Below, piece after piece: positions 1 to 5,107 of a stretch of 5,181 bases of DNA; positions within the stretch are counted from its first letter, which is position 1; each line of letters starts with the position of its first letter. Position numbers and translations under genes: made by a program. The DNA comes from an uncultured Eubacteriales bacterium (lineage in GTDB: Bacteria > Bacillota > Clostridia > Monoglobales > Monoglobaceae), in contig CAJKEB010000085.1 of NCBI GenBank assembly GCA_905198865.1, forward strand, positions 1 to 5,181, given 5' to 3'. Under the pieces are notes generated by a model. The model was given only the letters and a program-made list of their open reading frames with translations. It searched no databases and had not been told where the DNA came from.

Positions 1-187
1 GCACAAGGCGGCTTGCGTTATACTGCGAATTGTTCTGAACCCCGGCAAGCTCTTCTGCCATCTGGTTATAAGTCTTATGACTTAATAATCCGTTTGCTAT
101 TATATCCTGTGTAAAGGCTGCTAATCTTGCTGTTATCAAAAACACAAATATGCCCGCTATTCTCGTCGAAACTGCGTTTATTGACAA
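1..187 (-). CDS. Unidentified open reading frame, partial at the left edge
   Basis: This minus-strand frame stays open for 62 codons from just after a TAG (188-190) to the window edge, so its end is not seen. It includes the peptides GIFVFLITARLAAF and KTYNQMAEELAGVQ, the first hydrophobic and the second polar and helix-like. I do not recognise the family. The only start codons are a TTG at 185-187 without a Shine-Dalgarno site, a GTG inside the hydrophobic part, and an ATG later on. It may therefore be the broken 3' part of a gene rather than an intact one. It follows the truncated HTH gene on the same strand in a different frame, which fits a decayed accessory region. A chance open frame cannot be excluded. 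Confidence 0.25.
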   Translation of the reverse strand, partial: MSINAVSTRIAGIFVFLITARLAAFTQDIIANGLLSHKTYNQMAEELAGVQNNSQYNASRLV

Positions 188-221
188 CTATGACGATAAT
201 CAGAGTGCGTAGATTACGCTC

Positions 222-326
222 CTAGCTTTCCCATGTACGTAAAGGAATATTTAACATTTCGCTAAATTGCCGCTGCGATAATCCGCTTTTTTTATATAGT
301 TCAATAATATCCGTAAATGTTGCCAT
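222..326 (-). pseudogene. Truncated XRE-like helix-turn-helix protein (34 aa)
   Basis: The 34-residue product begins MATFTDIIELYKKSG and continues LSQRQFSEMLNIPLRTWES. The segment LSQRQFSEMLNIPLRTW is a typical Cro/CI (XRE) helix-turn-helix with its recognition helix. The ATG at 324-326 is chosen because AAGGA (335-339) lies 8 nt upstream. The frame is open further upstream to a TTG near 473, but that part looks non-coding. Relatives usually read WESWERG and continue for another 20-40 residues. Here the second Trp codon is TAG, followed by codons for ERNLRTL, so a TGG-to-TAG change probably truncated it. The frame after the stop is open to 75-77. Without a full DNA-binding domain a functional repressor is doubtful. 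Its promoter may overlap the plus-strand promoter at 342-370. Confidence 0.5.
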
Positions 327-341
327 AATATCAATCCTTGC

Positions 342-370
342 TTGACTTTTTAACTTGCCTTTGATATAAT
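342..370 (+). promoter_or_regulatory. Sigma-A-type promoter of a putative small RNA
   Basis: A TTGACT -35 box (342-347) and a perfect TATAAT -10 box (365-370) are separated by exactly 17 bp, predicting a start near 376-378. No plausible coding start follows before the terminator at 418-454. The promoter lies just upstream of, and divergent from, the truncated HTH gene. Confidence 0.65.
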
Positions 371-376
371 AAACTA

Positions 377-454
377 AACAGGCGGCGGCAAGTACCGCCC
401 GTTTGTTTGTGGGTTTTGGCTCTGGCTGTTTACTGGTCGGAGCCTTTTCTTTTT
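377..454 (+). ncRNA. Putative small RNA, about 78 nt
   Basis: The predicted transcript lies between a near-consensus promoter and an oriented intrinsic terminator with no credible ORF inside. It would carry a first hairpin GGCGG/CCGCC (384-388 with 395-399, loop CAAGTA), a single-stranded G/T-rich linker (400-417), and the terminator hairpin (418-444). Loop 1 contains AGTA (391-394) and loop 2 contains TACT (431-434). These are complementary, so a 4-bp kissing contact is possible, though short enough to be chance. The minus strand opposite is open as an uninteresting Lys/Pro/Gln-rich frame, so an antisense role against a transcript entering the HTH gene is conceivable. I know of no matching RNA family. 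The boundaries are inferred, not observed. Confidence 0.5.
418..454 (+). terminator. Rho-independent terminator of the putative small RNA
   Basis: Positions 418-427 pair with 435-444 as a continuous 10-bp stem with a 7-nt loop, followed by TTTTCTTTTT (445-454). Three pairs are G.U wobbles (423/439, 425/437, 427/435). They pair only in plus-strand RNA and would be A.C mismatches on the minus strand, so the signal is oriented. Confidence 0.65.
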
Positions 455-660
455 GCTTCACTGATAACTTCAACAGTCAACTATTTAGCCTTATCAGCGT
501 TATCACTGTCCAACAATGCTTTGGTTGATAAATTCGTGGTATGTCAAGTCTTTTATATAAAAATATTAAACAAAAAACGGGTGTATAATTTGTATAGATT
601 GACTAAATAAATTAATCGCTTGGATAAAGGCAGAAGCAGAGGAAATAAGATAAAGAACAT
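455..660. other. Intergenic stretch with no supported gene
   Basis: This is AT-rich sequence with no convincing coding region on either strand. A plus-strand frame across 407-610 overlaps the putative small RNA, has no Shine-Dalgarno site and resembles no family I know. The stretch contains a perfect 12-bp AT palindrome (551-562) and a 7-bp inverted repeat TGATAAC/GTTATCA (462-468 with 499-505). An isolated TATAAT (582-587) has no matching -35 box. Decayed mobile-element sequence is possible but not demonstrable. Confidence 0.5.
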
Positions 661-694
661 AAATAAAAAAAGACGGAGTGTATAACCCCGTCTT
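661..694 (-). terminator. Rho-independent terminator of the tRNA operon
   Basis: A perfect 7-bp stem AAGACGG/CCGTCTT (670-676 with 688-694) encloses an 11-nt loop. On the minus strand it is followed by a run of T residues and ATTT (669 down to 661). It lies 73 nt beyond the 3' end of tRNA-Lys, and no other gene intervenes, so it most likely ends the five-tRNA transcript. Confidence 0.75.
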
Positions 695-697
695 AAA

Positions 698-757
698 TAT
701 CCGAAAATGTAACTAACTGACATAAAAACATATCAATAAATATGATGTTTTCGGATA
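698..757 (-). repeat. 10-bp inverted repeat in the tRNA operon trailer
   Basis: TATCCGAAAA (698-707) and TTTTCGGATA (748-757) are perfect inverted copies 40 nt apart. Inside them CATAT/ATATG (729-733 with 740-744) forms a smaller stem. In minus-strand RNA that stem is followed by five U residues. The block sits between the CCA end of tRNA-Lys and the terminator, so it would be transcribed and could form a long hairpin in the trailer. Its role is unknown. Confidence 0.6.
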
Positions 758-767
758 CTGCATAATT

Positions 768-843
768 TGGTGACCCATCGGGGAGTCGAACCCCGGACAC
801 CTTGATTAAAAGTCAAGTGCTCTGCCAACTGAGCTAATGAGTC
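768..843 (-). tRNA. tRNA-Lys (anticodon UUU)
   Basis: This 76-nt gene is the last of the five-tRNA operon. The acceptor stem GACTCAT pairs with ATGGGTC, followed by discriminator A and an encoded CCA. The D-arm TAGCTCAGTTGGCAGAGC and T-arm CCGGGGTTCGACTCCCCG are intact. The anticodon stem CTTGA/TCAAG frames the loop CTTTTAA, giving anticodon TTT, which reads AAA and AAG lysine codons. It lies 26 nt after tRNA-Gln. Confidence 0.97.
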
Positions 844-869
844 ATATACATCTATTAAAAAAACAACTT

Positions 870-944
870 TGGCTGGGCCGGCAGGATTCGAACCTACGAA
901 TGCAGCAGTCAAAGTGCTGTGTCTTACCGCTTGACGACGGCCCA
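870..944 (-). tRNA. tRNA-Gln (anticodon UUG)
   Basis: This 75-nt gene is fourth in the operon. The acceptor stem TGGGCCG pairs perfectly with CGGCCCA, with discriminator G and an encoded CCA. The anticodon stem CAGCA/TGCTG frames the loop CTTTGAC, giving anticodon TTG for CAA/CAG glutamine codons. The T-loop GTTCGAATC is normal. The U1-A72 pair is a usual feature of tRNA-Gln. It lies 8 nt after tRNA-His. Confidence 0.97.
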
Positions 945-952
945 GTATATTG

Positions 953-1030
953 TGGGGTGGGTAAAGGGAATCGAACCCTTGACCTCCAGAGCCACAATCT
1001 GGCGCTCTAGCCAACTGAGCTATACCCACC
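953..1030 (-). tRNA. tRNA-His (anticodon GUG)
   Basis: This gene is third in the operon. The anticodon stem CCAGA/TCTGG frames the loop TTGTGGC, giving anticodon GTG. The 5' end GGTGGGTA encodes the extra G-1 that faces C73, the identity element of histidine tRNA, followed by an encoded CCA. Coordinates include G-1 at 1030. D- and T-arms are canonical. It is separated from tRNA-Arg by 11 nt. Confidence 0.97.
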
Positions 1031-1041
1031 AAATAAAAAAA

Positions 1042-1118
<77 letters not shown>

Positions 1119-1120
1119 GT

Positions 1121-1152
1121 AAAAATTATAACCGCCAAATGACGGTTATAAT
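1121..1152 (-). terminator. Terminator-like hairpin between tRNA-Gly and tRNA-Arg
   Basis: ATTATAACCG (1125-1134) and CGGTTATAAT (1143-1152) form a perfect 10-bp stem with an 8-nt loop. On the minus strand the stem is followed by more T residues (1124-1121). It fills most of the 35-nt spacer between the first and second tRNA genes. The stem is AT-rich at its base, so termination may be partial. It could instead be an RNase processing site or limit read-through, giving more tRNA-Gly than the later tRNAs. Confidence 0.5.
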
Positions 1153-1153
1153 C

Positions 1154-1227
1154 TGGAGCGGGTGATGGGAATCGAACCCACGCAATCAGCTTGGAAGGCT
1201 GAGATTCTACCATTGAACTACACCCGC
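1154..1227 (-). tRNA. tRNA-Gly (anticodon UCC)
   Basis: This 74-nt gene is first in the operon, 15 nt after the -10 box. The acceptor stem GCGGGTG pairs with CACCCGC, followed by discriminator U and an encoded CCA. The anticodon stem CAGC/GCTG frames the loop CTTCCAA, giving anticodon TCC for GGA/GGG glycine codons. The short D-loop TTCAATGGTAGAA is typical of tRNA-Gly. The leader is only a few nucleotides, so RNase P acts almost at the transcript start. Confidence 0.97.
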
Positions 1228-1242
1228 GTTTGCGACTTTATT

Positions 1243-1271
1243 AGTATACCAAGTTATTTCAGGTTTGTCAA
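1243..1271 (-). promoter_or_regulatory. Strong sigma-A promoter of the tRNA operon
   Basis: On the minus strand a consensus TTGACA (1266-1271) and TATACT (1243-1248) are separated by 17 bp. Transcription is predicted to start around 1235, just before tRNA-Gly. The next upstream gene, on the same strand, has only a weak A/T-only hairpin (1283-1301) between its stop codon and this promoter, so some read-through into the tRNAs is possible. Confidence 0.85.
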
Positions 1272-1344
1272 GAGGTTTTAATAAATTTTTCTAAAAAATT
1301 TTGTTCAATTGTCAATGATGGGTGAAAGAATAATAATTGAAAAA

Positions 1345-2211
1345 TCAGAAAACGTTAAAATCCGGCGGAATATCACTTTCAACCATCACTGTTTCATCAG
1401 AAATCGGATGACGGAAAATAAGCTTTTTGCAGTGAAGCCGCACTCTCTCATTAACCTTACTGCTTCCGTATAGCCTATCCCCAAAAAGCGGACAGCCGAT
1501 ATAGGAAAGATGAACCCGTATTTGGTGTGTACGTCCTGTTACGGGTTCAGCCATAACCAAGGCATATTCTTTGTTCTTTTTCAATACCTTATAGTTTGTT
1601 TCGGCGTATCTTCCGTCTTGCCTTACACATCTTTTTATTATACTTTCCTGCTCTCTTGCAATGGGCGCCGATATTGTTCCGCTTTCTTTTTCGGGTACCC
1701 CTTCTGTTATGGCATAATAAACCTTTTTAATTTCTCTGTTTTTAAGCTGCTCAGAAAGGATATGAGCCGAAAGAATATTCTTTGCAATAAGAACGACACC
1801 GCCGGTTTCTCTGTCTAATCTGTTCACAGCCCTGAAAGTGAAATTATTGCCGAAATAATTCATAACGCCGTTTGCAAGCGTATCGGTATAATGATTTATC
1901 GAGGGATGCGTAGGAATGCCTGACGGCTTATCGACAGCCAAAATATCCTCATCTTCATATAACACCTTAAAATTTATATCGGCATTCGGCTGAATATTTT
2001 CGCTGTTTTCAGATGGTAAGATTATCTCCAGCAAATCCCCGGAAAATGTTTTTTCTCTTACTGTCGCTCTTTTTCCGTTCAATATCACAAAATCGCCCTT
2101 TTTTAATTTTGTAATTATATTTAACGAGCAGTGCAAAACATTTTTTAAAATCCATTTAATTTCCTTGTTATTGTATTCATCATTTATATTAAATGTAAAT
2201 TTTCTCTCCAA
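1345..2211 (-). CDS. RluA/RluD-family RNA pseudouridine synthase
   Basis: This 288-residue protein is expected to convert specific uridines in rRNA or tRNA to pseudouridine in the cytoplasm. Residues about 20-65 form an S4-like RNA-binding domain. The catalytic domain starts with VLYEDEDILAVDKPSG, then carries RLDRETGG with the predicted catalytic Asp133. KKVYYA and AEPVTGRTHQIRVHLS (from about 221) are further RluA-family motifs, and the end RLHCKKLIFRHP is also typical. Length is normal for the family. The start is probably a TTG at 2209-2211, because AGGTGG (2218-2223) lies 6 nt upstream and the protein then begins MERKFTFNI, as relatives do. The frame is open upstream to another TTG at 2250 without a ribosome site. 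It follows the ATPase gene by 74 nt on the same strand. The 5' half is far more AT-rich than the ATPase gene. Family is sure; the target uridine is not. Confidence 0.93.
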   Translation of the reverse strand: MERKFTFNINDEYNNKEIKWILKNVLHCSLNIITKLKKGDFVILNGKRATVREKTFSGDLLEIILPSENSENIQPNADINFKVLYEDEDILAVDKPSGIPTHPSINHYTDTLANGVMNYFGNNFTFRAVNRLDRETGGVVLIAKNILSAHILSEQLKNREIKKVYYAITEGVPEKESGTISAPIAREQESIIKRCVRQDGRYAETNYKVLKKNKEYALVMAEPVTGRTHQIRVHLSYIGCPLFGDRLYGSSKVNERVRLHCKKLIFRHPISDETVMVESDIPPDFNVF

Positions 2212-2217
2212 AATCTT

Positions 2218-2223
2218 CCACCT
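2218..2223 (-). promoter_or_regulatory. Ribosome binding site fixing the TTG start of the RluA-family gene
   Basis: AGGTGG on the minus strand lies 6 nt before the TTG at 2209-2211. No comparable site precedes the upstream TTG at 2250 in the same frame. This is the main reason for choosing the shorter 288-residue protein. Confidence 0.65.
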
Positions 2224-2253
2224 TAATTTATTCTTTTTAAATCTGAGCAACGC

Positions 2254-2276
2254 CTGACCCGATTCCGGGCGGTCAG
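2254..2276. repeat. Hairpin in the ATPase-RluA intergenic gap
   Basis: CTGACC (2254-2259) and GGTCAG (2271-2276) are inverted copies. An alternative inner stem CCCG/CGGG (2258-2261 with 2266-2269) can stack on CTGA/TCAG with a 3-nt bulge. No T tract follows on the minus strand, so it is not a standard intrinsic terminator. It may stabilise or process the shared mRNA. Confidence 0.45.
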
Positions 2277-2285
2277 TCTGCGCCT

Positions 2286-4673
2286 TTACTTATTTCTGTG
2301 AACGATTGAGCTGAGCTTGTCAAGCTTTGATTTCCAGAACGACTTCTCAGCAATCATGCTGAGATACCTCAGCAGCGGGTCGGCTGCCAGAGCAAATACC
2401 ACCAGGAGCATTATACACTGTGCGTTCATTTCCGTTATTGCGAACAGCCAGCTCACAAATATTGCGCAGAACAGCCAGCCGCAAATCATAGCAATATATA
2501 GTATCCAATGCCACACCGTCATCGGCTTCATAATCCGATAAAGTATCATAAATCCGACAAGCGACACCAGGATAGTACACGCTGTCGAAACGCAGTCGGA
2601 GTCAACATTAAAAACATTACAAAATATCACAAGCCCGCTGACAATCAGGAAGTCGGTTATTCCCGCAGGCGCCGCCTTTGAGAAAACATTCGTCAGGAAT
2701 TTTCCTTTGATTAACGACCTGTTCGGTTCAAGCGACAGGAAGAACGCCGGTACTCCAATCGTAAACATCGCAATAAGCGAAATCTGTGACGGCTTCATAG
2801 GATATGCGTTTACCGCAACCATTGAGAACAGCGCGAGCAAGAGCGAGAATATGTTTTTGACCAGGAACAGACTTGCCGACCTCTCGATATTGTTAACCAC
2901 TCGCCTGCCCTCGCCAACGACCGACGGCATCTTTGAAAAATCTGAATCGACCAGCACAAGCTGTGACACCTGTGACGCCGCCTCACTGCCGGACGCCATC
3001 GCAATACTGCAATTCGCCTCTTTAAGCGCCAGTACATCATTGACACCATCGCCGGTCATTCCGACCGTCCTGCCGTGTGCCTGAAGCGCGCGCACTATCT
3101 GGCGCTTCTGCTCCGGGACAACTCGTCCGAACACATTATACACTTCAACCGCTCTGTTTATATCCTCATCAGTCGTCAGTGTTGTTGCGTCTACATATCT
3201 CTCGGCGTTTTTAATACCTGCTTCACCTGCAACACGCGAAACGGTAACGGGATTATCGCCAGATATAACCTTAACCTCTACGCCCTGCTCGGCAAAATAT
3301 TCAAAAGTTTCCTTTGCTGTAGGACGGATTGGATTTGCCATAAGAACAAAGCCCAACGGCTTTGCCTTTTCAGTGAGCTGTTTTCCGTCCGGTTCGCCGC
3401 TGTATCTTGCAAACACCAGGACGCGAAAGCCCTCCTGTCCGAAGTCGTTCACTATGTCCTTATATTTATCAAAATCGTCTCTTAACACAAACTCCGGCGC
3501 ACCTATGACATAGCTCTGACCGCCCATAACCGCTCCGCTGTACTTGAACTGTGACGAAAACGGGATTACCTTATCAGGCTTTGCACCGGTTGTTGATACG
3601 AAAAACTCCTTCATTGCCTCCATTGTGATGTTATCACTGTCCATTGCCGCAACAACATTACTGAGCAGTGTGTTTACGCAGTCATGGTCGTTCCCCTCGA
3701 CACAAACAAGCCGATCTACTTTCATTTCGGTCTCGGTTATGGTTCCGGTCTTGTCAACGCAAAGCACGTCTACTCTGGCAAGAGTTTCTATACACTTCAT
3801 GTCGCGTACGAGAACCTGCTTGCGCGCAAGACGCATAATACTGACAACCATGGCAACGCTCGCCAGCAGATACAGTCCCTCCGGTATCATACCGATTACC
3901 GCGGCAACCATTCCCGTAACACTCTCTCTGAATCCGGCGTCCGTGAAAAACATCTGCTGAATAAACAATATCAGACCAATCGGAATAATAATAACTCCGA
4001 CTATCTTAACCAGCTTATCAAGCGAGCGAATAAGCTCGGACTGCTCTGTACGCTTGTCCTCGGTCGCCTGCAAAGTCAGCTTTGACACGTATGAATTCTT
4101 TCCGACACGAGTAAGCCGCGCCTTGCAGCTTCCCGATACGACAAAACTACCTGACAGAAGCTCATCTCCGGGCTTTTTCTCCACTTCCTCAGACTCTCCT
4201 GTTATCAGAGCCTCGTTGAGCTGTGCCGTACCGGAGACAACAACCGCATCGGCAGGTATCTGATTCCCCGCCGAAAACTCGACCAAGTCGTCAAGTACGA
4301 GCTTTTCGACCGGTACAGATGTACTCTTGCCGTCACGGATAACATTCGCTTTCGGCTCGCTTAATATTTTCAGCTTATCAAGCGCAGCCTTTGAGCGGAA
4401 CTCCTGAATAATACCGATTATTGTATTGAAGAATATTACACCGAGGAATGTCAGATCCCTGAACGAACCGACAAGACACAAAAGCACCGCCAATACGGCA
4501 AATATCAGGTTGAAATACGTAAAGACATTGCTCTTTACTATCTCACCGTATGTTCTCGTTGACGAATCCACGGCTTCATTGAAGTCGCCTCTTTCAAACC
4601 TCTCAGTAACCTGCCTCGAGGTCAGTCCGTTATTCTCATCAAATACGGTACTTGTAATATTTTCTGTGTCCAT
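2286..4673 (-). CDS. CtpE-like P-type cation-transporting ATPase
   Basis: This 795-residue inner-membrane pump couples ATP hydrolysis to cation movement. Two N-terminal membrane pairs are visible: M1/M2 (about 49-91) and M3/M4 (221-280, with IPEGL at 263-267). The actuator domain carries TGES (158-161). The phosphorylation motif DKTGT has Asp307, and the nucleotide domain spans about 320-470. SGDN (471-474) and TGDGVND (540-546) belong to the hinge and P domain. Six C-terminal membrane helices lie between about 601 and 768. From memory, length and signatures closely match mycobacterial CtpE: ESV..MV before PEGL, IETLARVDVLCVDKTGT, FGRV.P.QKR, VVGEGRRV..NIER. CtpE is reported to act in Ca2+ uptake. 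M6 reads FTIGVPAFFLSL and lacks the Asp of the SERCA TDGLPA motif, so the ion sites differ from classical Ca2+ pumps. The ATG at 4671-4673 has GAGGTG 6 nt upstream; a TTG 9 codons earlier is rejected. No key catalytic residue is missing. Substrate Ca2+ is inferred. Confidence 0.93.
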   Translation of the reverse strand: MDTENITSTVFDENNGLTSRQVTERFERGDFNEAVDSSTRTYGEIVKSNVFTYFNLIFAVLAVLLCLVGSFRDLTFLGVIFFNTIIGIIQEFRSKAALDKLKILSEPKANVIRDGKSTSVPVEKLVLDDLVEFSAGNQIPADAVVVSGTAQLNEALITGESEEVEKKPGDELLSGSFVVSGSCKARLTRVGKNSYVSKLTLQATEDKRTEQSELIRSLDKLVKIVGVIIIPIGLILFIQQMFFTDAGFRESVTGMVAAVIGMIPEGLYLLASVAMVVSIMRLARKQVLVRDMKCIETLARVDVLCVDKTGTITETEMKVDRLVCVEGNDHDCVNTLLSNVVAAMDSDNITMEAMKEFFVSTTGAKPDKVIPFSSQFKYSGAVMGGQSYVIGAPEFVLRDDFDKYKDIVNDFGQEGFRVLVFARYSGEPDGKQLTEKAKPLGFVLMANPIRPTAKETFEYFAEQGVEVKVISGDNPVTVSRVAGEAGIKNAERYVDATTLTTDEDINRAVEVYNVFGRVVPEQKRQIVRALQAHGRTVGMTGDGVNDVLALKEANCSIAMASGSEAASQVSQLVLVDSDFSKMPSVVGEGRRVVNNIERSASLFLVKNIFSLLLALFSMVAVNAYPMKPSQISLIAMFTIGVPAFFLSLEPNRSLIKGKFLTNVFSKAAPAGITDFLIVSGLVIFCNVFNVDSDCVSTACTILVSLVGFMILYRIMKPMTVWHWILYIAMICGWLFCAIFVSWLFAITEMNAQCIMLLVVFALAADPLLRYLSMIAEKSFWKSKLDKLSSIVHRNK

Positions 4674-4679
4674 AACAAA

Positions 4680-4685
4680 CACCTC
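4680..4685 (-). promoter_or_regulatory. Ribosome binding site of the ATPase gene
   Basis: GAGGTG on the minus strand lies 6 nt before the ATG at 4671-4673. It selects this start over the in-frame TTG at 4698-4700. Confidence 0.75.
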
Positions 4686-4736
4686 TTTTTTACCAATCAA
4701 TGTGTTAATATATATCTTTAATATTTATATTGATTA

Positions 4737-4764
4737 ATTATATAGCATTTTCCAAAAAAATCAA
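4737..4764 (-). promoter_or_regulatory. Probable sigma-A promoter of the ATPase-RluA operon
   Basis: On the minus strand TTGATT (4759-4764) and a perfect TATAAT (4737-4742) are separated by 16 bp. Transcription would start near 4730, leaving a very AT-rich leader of about 57 nt. No operator-like dyad or riboswitch fold is evident in that leader. Confidence 0.6.
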
Positions 4765-4810
4765 GCCCAAACAAGGCTATAAAAGTTAAGTATATGTAAA
4801 CATTTTATTA

Positions 4811-4977
4811 CTGTGACCCACATCTTTGATGTGGTATGCTAGAATCAAGCGTATGCAATACAGTAACTAAAGTCAATAACATATTAAATCGCCTTCGGCG
4901 AGTGTGTTATTGACATTAGCTACTTCGGGTGAAAACGCTTGGTATGGCGCATACGAACCCTGCGGGTTCGGTCACAG
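4811..4977. repeat. 167-bp nested palindromic element with paired side hairpins
   Basis: This is a long imperfect inverted repeat centred near 4895. From the outside in, the pairs are: CTGTGACC with GGTCACAG (4811-4818/4970-4977, perfect), GTATGC with GCATAC (4834-4839/4949-4954), CAAGCGT with ACGCTTG (4846-4852/4935-4941), and a 19-nt arm pair with 17 matches (4863-4881/4905-4923). A TCGCC/GGCGA hairpin (4889-4901) caps the centre. Just inside each end lies a separate 15-nt hairpin: CACATC-TTT-GATGTG (4819-4833) and GAACCC-TGC-GGGTTC (4955-4969). No ORF, tandem site duplication or transposase is visible. It could be a MITE-like foldback element or a structured RNA. It lies upstream of the ATPase promoter. 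Confidence 0.8.
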
Positions 4978-5044
4978 GCGAGCAGTTGCCTTGTGCGCAG
5001 CACAATATGATATGTGAAACGCATTTTTCATACCGAGTGCATTT
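4978..5044. other. Non-coding spacer between two repeat blocks
   Basis: No gene is seen. It contains a small hairpin TTGTGC/GCACAA with loop GCA (4991-5005). CATACCGAG (5029-5037) nearly matches the reverse complement of CTTGGTATG (4938-4946) in the neighbouring palindrome. It may be further repeat-derived sequence. Confidence 0.35.
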
Positions 5045-5092
5045 GTAGGGGCGGATAGTATCCGCCCGCGGGCGGCAGATTGCCGCCCCTAC
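5045..5092. repeat. GGGCGG-type double-hairpin intergenic repeat
   Basis: The unit is bounded by GTAGGGGCGG (5045-5054) and CCGCCCCTAC (5083-5092), perfect inverted ends. Internally two hairpins can form: GGGCGGATA/TATCCGCCC (5049-5057 with 5059-5067) and GGGCGGCA/TGCCGCCC (5070-5077 with 5081-5088). The outer pairing and the two inner hairpins are mutually exclusive in part. From memory, similar GTAGGGGCGG repeats are scattered between genes in many Clostridia genomes. That could not be checked here. Confidence 0.75.
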
Positions 5093-5107
5093 GGTATGGC
5101 GGCATAA

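Noticed and set aside
222..473. Longer HTH reading frame starting at a TTG at 471-473
   Set aside because: The first 49 residues look non-coding and have no ribosome site at the TTG, while an internal ATG has AAGGA at proper spacing.
407..610. Plus-strand 67-codon frame
   Set aside because: It has no Shine-Dalgarno site, no recognisable family, and overlaps the predicted small RNA and its terminator.
1..700. Integrated element bounded by a tRNA-Lys-derived attachment site
   Set aside because: I searched by eye for a second copy of the tRNA-Lys 3' end to its left and found none within the window.
733..1032. A 99-codon minus-strand open frame across the tRNA region
   Set aside because: It is an accidental translation of tRNA-Lys, tRNA-Gln and tRNA-His, whose cloverleafs fully explain the sequence.
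3075..3485. Plus-strand frames across the ATPase and RluA genes (for example 136 codons here)
   Set aside because: They are antisense shadows of strongly conserved minus-strand genes, with Cys- and Ser-rich composition and no ribosome sites.
4674..4730. Riboswitch in the ATPase leader
   Set aside because: The leader is short and nearly all A/T, with no stable stems or terminator-antiterminator arrangement.
4765..4785. AGCC/GGCT hairpin followed by T residues on the minus strand, as a terminator before the ATPase promoter
   Set aside because: The stem is only 4 bp with a 7-nt loop and its T tract overlaps the -35 region; too weak to call.
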